From Diacronema lutheri (taxonomy: Eukaryota > Haptophyta > Pavlovophyceae > Pavlovales > Pavlovaceae), in assembly GCA_019448385.1 (NCBI GenBank), contig JAGTXO010000028.1:248001-312000 (forward strand): DNA of 64,000 nt, read 5' to 3'. This document shows, one piece after another, positions 1 through 10,700 of the stretch; the stretch's first letter is position 1, and every line of letters starts with the position of its first letter. The position numbers were made by a program, and so were the translations under genes. A model generated the notes under the pieces. That model saw only the letters and a list, made by a program, of their open reading frames with translations. It was not told where the DNA came from and searched no databases.

Positions 1-1740
1 GCCCGCCGCCAAGCCCGCCGCCAAGCCCGCCGCCAAGCCCGCCGCCAAGCCCGCCGCCCAGCCCGCCGCCCAGTCCGCCGCCCAGTCCGCCGCCATCTCC
101 GCCACCCAGCCCGCCGCCCAGCCCGCCGCCTTCTCCACCGCCCAGCCCGCCGCCCAGCCCGCCGCCTTCTCCACCGCCTAGCCCGCCGCCAAGCCCGCCG
201 CCAAGCCCGCCGCCAAGCCCGCCGCCTTCTCCACCGCCCAGCCCGCCGCCAAGCCCACCGCCAAGCCCGCCGCCAAGCCCGCCGCCAAGCCCGCCGCCGA
301 GCCCGCCGCCAAGCCCGCCGCCAAGCCCGCCGCCTTCTCCACCGCCCAGCCCGCCGCCAAGCCCACCGCCGTCTCCGCCGCCAAGCCCTCCGCCCAGTCC
401 GCCGCCGTCTCCGCCGCCCAGCCCGCCGCCCAGCCCGCCGCCATCTCCGCCGCCCAGCCCGCCGCCCAGCCCGCCGCCTTCTCCACCGCCCAGCCCGCCG
501 CCAAGCCCGCCGCCAAGCCCGCCGCCAAGCCCGCCGCCTTCTCCACCGCCCAGCCCGCCGCCAAGCCCACCGCCAAGCCCGCCGCCAAGCCCGCCGCCAA
601 GCCCGCCGCCAAGCCCGCCGCCAAGCCCGCCGCCAAGCCCGCCGCCAAGCCCGCCGCCAAGCCCGCCGCCAAGCCCGCCGCCATCGCCGCCGCCACGCCC
701 GCCGCCAAGCCCGCCGCCATCGCCGCCGCCCAGCCCGCCGCCGTCCCCGCCGCCACCTTCCCCGCCACCCTCCCCCCCGCCCAGCCCGCCGCCGTCTCCG
801 CCGCCCAGTCCGCCGCCTAGCCCACCGCCCAGCCCGCCGCCCAGCCCGCCGCCGTCTCCGCCGCCCAGCCCACCACCCAGCCCGCCACCCAGCCCGCCGC
901 CATCTCCTCCACCGAGCCCACCACCCAGCCCGCCGCCAAGCCCGCCGCCAAGCCCGCCACCGAGCCCGCCGCCGTCTCCACCGCCCAGCCCGCCGCCCAG
1001 CCCGCCGCCAAGCCCGCCGCCAAGCCCGCCGCCAAGCCCACCTCCCAGCCCACCTCCATCACCGCCTCCGAGCCCGCCGCCGTCTCCGCCACCGTCTCCA
1101 CCACCGAGCCCGCCGCCCAGCCCACCACCGAGCCCTCCGCCAAGCCCACCGCCCAGCCCGCCGCCGTCTCCGCCGCCGAGCCCGCCGCCGCCGAGCCCGC
1201 CGCCCAGCCCGCCGCCTAGCCCGCCGCCCAGTCCGCCGCCTAGCCCGCCGCCGTCTCCGCCGCCCAGCCCGCCGCCCAGCCCGCCGCCCAGCCCGCCGCC
1301 GCCCAGCCCGCCGCCCAGCCCGCCGCCCAGCCCGCCGCCGCCCACCCCGCCACCCAGCCCGCCGCCCAGTTCGCCGCCTAGCCCTCCGCCGCCGCCTCGC
1401 TTCGAGCCCTTTCCACCGCCGCCGCCGTCTCCACCGCCGAGCCCGCCGCCCAGCCCGCCGCCCAGCCCGCCGCCTAGCCCACCGAGCTCCCCGCCACCGC
1501 CGCCACCGTCGCCGCCGCCGCTGCCTTCCAACCCGCCGCCGAGCCCGCCGACGCCGCCGCCGCCACCGAGCCGGCCACCGCCGCCGTCACCGCCGCCGCC
1601 GCCGCCGCCGTCGCCACGTCCGCCGCCGCGTCCGCCGCCGCCGAGCCGGCCGCCGCCGCCGAGCCGGCCGCCGCCGCCCGTGCCGCCGCCACCACGCTCG
1701 CCGCCGCCGCCACCGCCGTCGCCGCCGCCACCCGCGGCGG
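1..1740 (+). repeat. Proline/serine-rich (PPPS)n coding repeat
   Basis: About 1.7 kb of short degenerate units based on CCGCCGCCAAGC. Read from base 3 they encode PPPS/PPSPPP blocks, in frame with the REJ-type membrane protein that follows. No stop is seen in that frame. Such hydroxyproline-type stretches are typical of pherophorin/extensin-like extracellular proteins of algae. Variants (TCT, GAG-linked, CCC) are interspersed, so the array is old rather than freshly expanded. It extends beyond the window start. Confidence 0.85.
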
Positions 1741-4700
1741 GCAGCACCCTCGTGATCGTCGTGCAGGGCGCCGCGGAGGTCATCAGCATGGCAGCTCTCG
1801 GCGCAGCCGCTCAGCCGGCCGAGGGCGACACGCTCTTCCTCACTGATGCGCCCGACGCGCTCGCGGCGTGCGCGAGCGGCGCGGCCACGCCCGTTGCCGC
1901 GCTCGGCGGCGCACTCGTCGTCTCGGCCGAGCTGACCGTCGAGCTGCTCGCGACGGCGGCCGGGCGCGGCTACGGCGTCTGCCGCACGCCGGCCGATGGC
2001 TCGGCGTCGAGCGCGCTCGCGCAGCTGAGCGTGCACGTGTACGGCGTCGACGCGCACGCGTTCGCGCTCGCGCGCACGGCGCCGCGCCGGCTGCGCCTCG
2101 CCGGCGCGGGTGTCGCGCAGTCTGCGGCGCGCGACGCGGCCGCGTGGCTCGCGGCCGGCGCGTGCACGGCGGGCGACGCGGCGTGCATCGACGCGTTGTG
2201 CGCCGCGTCGCCGAGCGCGCAGCTCGTCGAGCCGGGCGGCTTTGCCACGTTCGCGCTGGGCGAGACGGGCGAGTACGTGCTGTGCTACCGCTTCGCCGAC
2301 CGGCCCGGCCGACCGTTCGTCCTGTTCAGCGAGGCGCGTGCATCGGTGCTCGACGTGACGGCGCTCGCGGACGCGGATGGCAACGCGCGCGCGCTCGTCG
2401 GCGCGCCGACGGAGCTGGCGTTCGCGGGCACGGGCGTGCGCGCAGGCGACAGCGCCTACTTTGTGCCCGCGAACGCGACGTGCGTCAAGCCGGGCGCCGT
2501 GCTCGCCACGTACGGCAGCGCGTATGGCGGCGGCGCGCGCGCACTCGACGCGCGCCTGCGCGCCACGTTCACGTTTGGCGCGCCGGCGGCCGGGCTGCAG
2601 CTGTGCTTTGGCTTCGGCGCGATCGATGACGGCAGCCTGCCGTTCGCGCCCTTTGCCGAGCTCGCCGTCGATGTCGTCGGCGTCGTCGGCCCTCCGCTCA
2701 CCGTCGCGGCCGTCGGCGCGGCCGAGGCGGTCGCGCTGCGCGGCGTCGGCCTCGCGGCCGGCGACGCGGCCAAGTGGGTCGCGCCGTCGTCGACAGACTG
2801 CGCGAGCGCGGCGCCGGTCGGCGCGTTTGGCGGCGAGCTCAGCGCGACCGCCGGCGGCGCGCTCGCCTTCACCTTCACGACGTCGACCGAGGCGACGGGC
2901 GCAGCGGTCCTCTGCTACCGCTTCGCGGGCGAGGTGTGGGCGCGCTTTGGCGGCGTGACAGTGGAGGCGTTCGCGCTCGCGCCGCGCGCGTTCGACGTGG
3001 TCGCCGGCGTGGCGGAAGACATGCAGCTCGCCGGTTACGGCCTGCGCGCGGGCGACGAGGTCTACTTCGCGCCGGCGGCCGACGCGTGCACGGGCGAGCC
3101 GGACGGCGCCTACGGCGGCAGCAAGGTGGTTGGCGTGGCGGGCGGCGTGCGCGCGCTCACGACGGCCATCGCGTTCGAGAGCTCGGTCGCGTGCTACCGC
3201 TTCGCCGCGCGCCGCACGTTTGCGCGCTTCGACGGCGTCATCGTCCAATCGCACGCGCTCGCGCCGCCCGGCGCGACGTTTGCCGTCGTCGGCGTCGCCG
3301 AGCCCGTCGCCTTCGGCGGCTCTGCCAAGGCGGGCGACCATGCCAAGTGGGTGCTGCCCGCGGCAGCGGCGGACTGCGAGGGCGCGCTGCCCGCCGGGCA
3401 CGTCGGAGAGGCGCTCGACGGCGGGCGCATTGGCGGCTACCAGCTCGTGCGCGCCGGCGGCGCGGCGCCGTTCACCTTCACCGCCGCGCAGCCCGCGCTA
3501 GCACTCTGCTACCGCTTCGCGCGCGCGCGCGGCGCGGGCTTCGAGGCGTGGGTGGCGTACCCGGCGGCGACGGCAGTGGCGGCGACGGTGAGCGGGCCGG
3601 CGAGCACGACAGTCGTCGTCGGTCAGCCGAGCACCGTCACGCTGCTCGGCGTCGGGCTCGCGGCCGGCGACACGGCCTTCTGGGCGGCCGACTGCGCGGC
3701 GACGACCGCGGCCGGCTCGCCGACAGGCGCGCTCGCCGTGCGCGGCGCGCAGCTGGCGTGGACGCCGGCGGCGCCGGCGCTCGACCTGCAGCTCTGCTAC
3801 TCGTTCCGCGGCCGCGGCGCGCGCGCCTATCCGGCCGTACGCCTCGCGATCGCGCAGCTGGCCGCGCTCTCTGACGCGCCACTCAGCGCGGGCGCGACGT
3901 CGCCGCGCGCCGCGGCGAGCGTGGCGACGACGACGACGACGGTCTACGTCGCGGGCGTCGGCGCGTCAGTGGCCGACCGCTTTTTTTGGGCGCCCGCCAA
4001 CGCGACGAGCTGCGCGTGCCCGACCGTCGGCTGCTCGGCGGCGAGCGCGGCGCTCGGCGGTGTGGTGCGCGTGCGCGCGCTTGGCGGCGGCCTCGGCGGC
4101 GACGTGCTCGTGCGCGCGGGCGCGGGCGCGCTCGGGCTGCGGCTGTGCTACGCGTTTGGCGACGCGCCGTTTGCGCTCTATTCCGCGTTCACGCTCGACG
4201 CCAAGGAGGTGCGCACGCCCGAGCGCACGGTCGCGGTCGCGGGCGACTTTACGACGCGCATCACGTTTGGCGGCGCGGGCGTCGGCGCGGGCGACACGGC
4301 GCTGTGGCTCGACGTGCGCGCGTCGCTCTCGTGCGCGCAGGCGTTCGCGGGCGGGAACGCGGCGGCGGGTGGTGCGCCCACCGTCTCGTCGGCGCGCGTC
4401 GCCGCCTTTGCCTTCCGCCAGCCGGTCGGCGCCGCGACGCTGTGCTACCGCTTTGCGGGCGCGAGCGCGTTCGTGCGCTTCGCGGCCGTCGAGCTCTTCG
4501 TCGTCGCGTCGACGAGCCCGTTCGCGCGGTTCGCGCTGGGCGCGGCGGTGCCGCGCGGCGTCGCGATCAACAGCGTCGTGCCGCTCGAGGTGCGCGGCAC
4601 GGGCCTCGCGCGCTCCGCGCCAAACGACAATGAGCGCGCCTTCGAGTGGTTCCGCAACGCGGCGCGGCGCGTCGGCGTTGCCTCCATCTACTGCCGCTTC

Positions 4701-7700
4701 GCCGCGAGCGCGTTCGCGAGCGTGTACGAGACGCCGGTGCTCGACGTGACGAGCAGCGTCGTGCGGTGCAACTCGCCCAGGCTGCCGCGCCCGTCCGACG
4801 CGGTCACCTTCTCGCTCGTCGCCGTCGGCTGCGGCGCAGCCGACACGCCCGAGGCGTGCGCGCCGCTCGTCGTGAGCGCATCGTTCGTCGCGTTCAACCC
4901 GAAGCTCGTGCGCGCGCTGCGCGTCGTGCCCGCGTCCGCGCCGCAGGGCACCGCCCCCGCCGACAACGCCGTCGTCGTGCTCGGCTACGCGCCCGACGCG
5001 GCGCCGTCGAGCGGCGGCTACCGCGACCTGGGCGCGCTGCGTGTGCGCTTCCGCACGCCCGGCGGCAACGTCGACGTGTCGGGCGCGATGCCCGACGTGG
5101 CCGCGTCGGCGATCGTCGCGCAGGCGCCGCGCTCGGACGTGCGCCCGATCGCCGACGGGCCGATCGCGTACACGCTTGACGTGTCGCTCGACGGCGTCAC
5201 CTTCTCCGACGACCGCGCCAACTTCACGCTGTACAACGCGATCGTCGCCACCGGCGAGCCGCTCGGCGCGCCGGCGAGCGCGCCGACGGCGGTGACGCTG
5301 CGCGGCGCGGGGCTCGTGCGCACGGACGACACGCCCGTCTGCGCGTACGTGCGCGTGGACGGCGGCTCGGCGGCGGCGGCCACCTTCGTCGTCGGCGCGA
5401 CGCTCGTCGACGGCTCGAGCGAGGCCGTGTGCGCGCCCGCGCCGGCGGGCGCGCCGGTCGGCCTGTACGAGGTGCGACTCTCGCTCAACGGCGGTTTCAA
5501 TTACGCGCCCGTGCAGTTTGAGCCCGTGCAGTTCGAGCTCTTCGATCTGAGCGCGCTCACCGTCAGCGCCGTCGAGCCGCCCGGCGGGCCGCTCGAGGGC
5601 GGCACGTCGGTCACGCTCTCGGGCAGCGGCTTTGCCGCCTACGGCGACGGGCTCGCCGGCTGCGTGCTGCGCGACGGGGACGGCGCCGAGCTCTTCGTGC
5701 GCGCGAGCGTGCTCGCCGAGCCGACGCGCCTCGTCTGCACGCTGCCCGCCGCGCCCGCGCGCCGCCGCCGCCGCCGCCTCGGCGACGGCGCCGCCGCCGC
5801 GAGCGAGGTGACACTCGCCGTCTCGCTCAACGGCGGCGCGGCCGGCACCGTCTCGCCGACGGGCGGCTCGTTCTGGTACTACGAGAGCCCGACGGTGGAG
5901 TCGACGATCGCGTCGCTCGCGCTGCTCGACGCCCAGGGCGGCGAGAGCGTGACCGTCCGCGGCGCCGGCTTTGACAACCTCGCCGCCGTGCCGGGCGGCG
6001 CGCCGTTCGCGGCGCTCGTGCGCGTGCGCATCGGCGCGGTGCTCGCGCCGAGCGCGGCGCTGCAGTCGGGCAGCGAGATCGGCGTGCTCACGCCGTACGG
6101 CGAGGAGGGCGACGTGTTCCTCGAGGTGTCGCTCAACGGGCAGCAGTTTGTCCGCTCCGCCGCGCCCGTCCGCGTCGTCGGCTTCCACTCGCCGAAGATG
6201 ATCGACGCGCGCTTCGACGCGGCTGCGACGCGGCTCATCGTGCGGTGGGACGAGCAGGGCACGGACCGTGCGGGCATGGTCGGGCTGCAGCCGTGCGCGG
6301 TCGTGCTCGACGACGCGACGGTCGCCACGCTGCGCGGCACCGCCGCCTCGCCGCCCCTCTGCTTCTGGAGCGACGACTCGACGCTCGTCGCGCAGCTGCC
6401 GCAGCAGACAGCCGCCGGCCGCACGATGGTGGTCGCCGCGCGCGCGGGCAGCCTGCGCCCGCGCGGCTACGCCGGCAGCGAGGACCTGTCGGTCGAGGCG
6501 GGCGTGAGCGCGACGATCAACCGCGACTTCCCCTGCGGCCGCGCGGCCAGCGGCGCCGACCTCTGCCCGACGCCGGTGATCACGCTCGGCGGCACGCCGA
6601 CGCTGCCGGCGTGCACGGGCGCGGGCGCCCTGCGCGTCGACGCGCAGGGCGAGCTGCGCGTCGAGGCGTCGGGCCAGCTGGGCGGCGGGATCAAGCCGCT
6701 GCTGTACGCGTGGCGCGTTGACGCGTCGGCGTCCGACTTTGCTGCCGAGCTCAACGCGCTGCTCGGCGCGCTGCCCGCGAACGCGAGCCGCGTGCAGCTC
6801 GCCGACGTGCCCGGCAGCCGGTACGTCTTCCAGCTGCGCGCGACCAACTTCCTCGGCCGCACGTCCGCCGTCGCGTCGTTCAGCGTGTCGCGCACGGCGG
6901 TGCAGTCGCCCGCCGTCGAGATCGCCGCGCCCGCCCAGTTCGTCTCCAAGTCGTCCTCGCCCCTCCGCCTCTACGGCTCGGGCAGGACGGCGCCATGCTT
7001 CAGCGGCGACCGGCAGGTCCGGTTCCGATGGGAGCGCGCGCGCACCGCCGAGTCGGCGACGGGCGTCGAGCTCGTCGGCGCCGAGGCGGAGAGCGTGGCG
7101 CTCACCGCCGCGCTCTCGGGGCTGGCGCGGCCGACGCTCTACCTGCCGCCCTTCACGCTGCGCGCCGGCCTCTCGTACACCTTCCGCCTGCTCGGCGCGA
7201 TGCAGAGCGATGCGAGCGCCGTCGCGTCGGCGAGCGTCACGGTCGTCGTCGAGGCGGAGCCGCTGATCGTGCTGATCCGCGGCGGCTCGCCGCGCGACCT
7301 GTCGGAGAACGGCACGCTCGTGATCGACGCGTCGGACAGCATCGACCCCAGCGACCCGACCGACGCGCTCTCCGCGATGGCCCTGGCCATCTCCTTTGCG
7401 CGCGGCGCCGACGGCGCGCCCGTGTCGCCCGCAGTCTCGCGCAGCGGCAAGGTGTTCACCGTCTTGCCGCGCGGCTTCGGCGCGGGCGAGCAGATCATCG
7501 CGACCGTGACGGCCTCGAAGCCCGACCGGCCGGTGGCGAGCGCGACCGTCGTCGTGAACGTGCTCGCGCGCGCCGTGCCGCAGGTGTCGATCAACACGGC
7601 GCTGACGAACCGCGCGAAGGTGCCGCCGTCGGCGAGCCTCAAGCTGCGAGGCAGCGCGCGCTGGCCGGAGGACGCCGCGGTGCGCGCCGACGGCGCCGAC

Positions 7701-10700
7701 GCGCGCTTCGAGTACGGATGGGTGCTCACCCGGGGCGACGTCTCGCTCGCCGAGGTGGCGCTCACGCCCCTCTCCGGCGCCAACCTGGCGATCCGGCCCG
7801 ACGCGCTCACGCCCGGCGCGACGTACACGTTCGCGCTCACGGCCACGTCGCTCGGCTTGGCGCGCGCGAGCGCATCGGCGGCGATCACGGTCACGACCAA
7901 CCGGCCGCCCTTTGGTGGCTCGCTGCGCGTCAGCCCGCCGCGGGGCGACGTGTTCACGCAGCTCTTCACCTTTGACGCGGCCGGCTGGACGGACGACCCT
8001 GGCGACACGCCGCTCAGCTACCGCTTCGCGCTCTCGCGCACGGACGGCGGCGCGCTCTCGGGCGAGCAGACCAGCTCGCGGCTGGAGACGACGCTGCTCA
8101 CCGTCGGCACCTACCTGGTGTGGGCGCGCGTGAGCGACATCGACGGCGCGGCGGCGTTCGTCTCGACGAGCGTCGAGGTGGTCGAGGCAGCGCTGAGCGC
8201 GGGCGAGGCGCAGGCGCTGCTGCAGGCGGGCTTGAACAACATCGGCGAGGGCAACGCGATCCAGGGCTGCCAGCAGGTGCGTGCTGCTGCGCGCGCCTCT
8301 GGGCGCGGGCCCGGCACGCGCCGCCGCCAGCTGCTCGCGCCGGACGCGACGTCGAGCGAGGTCGCCGCCAAGCGCGCCGCGATCGTCGCGATCGCGGCCG
8401 CGCAGACGTCGCTCGGCGCCGCGCCGTCCACGATCGGCGTGGTCACCGGCGCGCTCGCGGACGTGCTCGGCGTCACGGACGACGTCGACCTGCCCGCGCT
8501 CGGAGTCGCCGTCGGCGTGCTCGAGGTGGCGCTCGCCCACACGCTCGACGGCGGCGTGCAACTCGAGGCCGCGACGGCGGCCGCGCTCGCCTCGAGCGCC
8601 GACGCGCTGCTCGAGGCGAGCGCGGCGCTGCTCGCGGGCAACGCGACGTACGCCGCCGAGCGCTTCTCGCCCGCCGCCGCGCTGAGCGCCTCCGAGTCAG
8701 TCAAGGCGGCGCTCGACAAGCTGCTGCTCCTCCTCGCCTACTCGCTGCCCGTCGCGATCCTCGGCGACGCGCTCGCGGGCGAGCCGGGCGCGACGCTCGG
8801 CACGGCACGCTTCACTGTCTCGGCCATGCGCGCGGCGGCGCTCGACCTGGGCGGCGCGACGAGCTTCTCGCCGCTGCGCGGCTCGGCGCTCAAGCTGCCC
8901 GCCGTCTCCACGCTCGGCGTCGCGGCGGATGCGCCGCTCGCCGCGCACTGGCTCGAGCTGGGCGACACGCTCGTCGCGGCGCTTGCCGCGGCCGGGACGG
9001 TGCTCACCACGACGCCCGTCTCGTTCTGGCTGCAGGACGAGGCGGGCGAGGATGTCGGGCCCCTCGCCGCGCCCGCCGAGCTCATCTTCGACGCGCTGCT
9101 CGCCGACGACAACGAGTACGGCTACGACTGCGCGCTGCCGGGCAACGCGCGCTGCTCGGGGCGCGGCACGTGCGACGTCTCGACGGGCCGGTGCCTCTGC
9201 GCGAACGGCTGGTACGGCGCAACGTGCAACCAGTGGGCCGAGTGCGCGCGCTTCGACTTTGAGACGGCGCGCTTCGACACGTCCGACGCGCGCACGGAGC
9301 CGTCGCCGCTCTTCGGCAAGTACCCGAGGGCCGACCCGCCGGGCAACCGGTCGAGCGCCGAGGTGCGCCGCAAGGTGACGTGCCGCGTGACGGAGCTCGG
9401 CCTCTACGCGGCGGTCGCGGCCGATGCGCCGTTCCCGCCCTTCTCGCCGCCGCCCAACAGCCCGCCGCCGCCCGCGCCCAAACGCGCGGCCGCGGCCATC
9501 ATCCCGCGCGTCGAGTCGAGTGCGTTCACGACGGTCGTCGCGGTCGTCGCCGCGCTCAACGCGGTGCTCGTCGCGATCGCGTGCTTCGTCGACGCGCGCA
9601 CGCCGATCGGCAAGCGTGTGGAGACCCACCTGCGCCGCGCGGCGGCGCGCTCGGCGTCGGTCGCGCGCGCGGCCGCGCAGGCCGCGCCGGGCGCGGCGCG
9701 GCTGCCGCTGCTGCTGCGTGTGCGCTTTGCGCTCGAGGACAACCTCGTCCTCCTCGGCATCGCGCGCGGCGAGTCGGAGCCGGGGCTGCGCGCGCCCGAG
9801 CTGCTGCAGGTGCTCTTCACAAACCTGATGGCGCAGCTGTGCGTGCAGGCCGTCTTCTTCTCCGAGGCGTACGCGCAGGCGATCGGCGCGCCGCGCTCGT
9901 GGGCCGACGTCGTCTCGGACGTGCGCCTGTCGGGCTCGTGGCTGCTCGGGCACGCGAGCGTGTGCGCGCTGCTCACGATGCCGCTCATCTACGCGTGCCG
10001 CCTCGTCTTCGTCGTCGCGCTCGGCCTCGCGTGGCGCGGCGCGCCGTGGCGCGTCGCGCAGCGCGCGCTCGTCGCGCTCTACCTCTGCGCGCGGCCGAGC
10101 GCGAGCGTGAAGCGGTGGCAGCCGCGGCGCGAGAGCGGCGCGACCACGCGCGGGCGGACGCAGCCCGTCCGCTCGCGCCCGCCACCGCCCGACACGCCCC
10201 TCCCGCCGGGCGCGGGCGGGAGCGGGTCGCAGCCCAAGAGCGCGCTCAGCGAGACCGACTTGAGCCGCTCTGCGCCAAGGCGCCCTCTGCCCGCGGGCGC
10301 GGCCGGCTCAAGCGAGGGGCGCGGCGTGCGCGAGCGCGTGGGCGTCCCGGGCGTGCTGCTCCAGCCCGCCGCCGGCGGCGGCGCCGCCGCCGGAAGTGCC
10401 GCCGGCGTTTCGGCGGCGCAACCGCTGGCGGCCGCCGCACCCGCGCCAACGTCGGGCGGCGGCAACCTGGTCGCCGATGCGCAGCGCGCGCGCGTCGGCA
10501 TCGTCGAGGATGCGCCGCCCGGCCCGCCGCCCGCGAGCCCTCCGCCCAGCCCGCCGCGTGCGCTGGCCGCGCAGCCGCCCGCGCACGGCCAGCGCGTGCG
10601 CATCGCGCGCGCCGCGCCTCCGGGCCCGCGCCCGCCGGTTGGCGCTCGCCCGCCGAGCCCACCGCCCGGCCCCCCCGCGCCGCAGCCCGGAGCCGAGGCC

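Noticed and set aside
178-1149. Minus-strand frames rich in A-G-L-A across the PPPS repeat
   Set aside because: Antisense of the proline repeat, with no independent support.
3966-8561. 1,531-residue minus-strand frame
   Set aside because: Arg/Ala/Asp-rich shadow of the REJ-type gene; no domain, and the sense strand has clear domains throughout.
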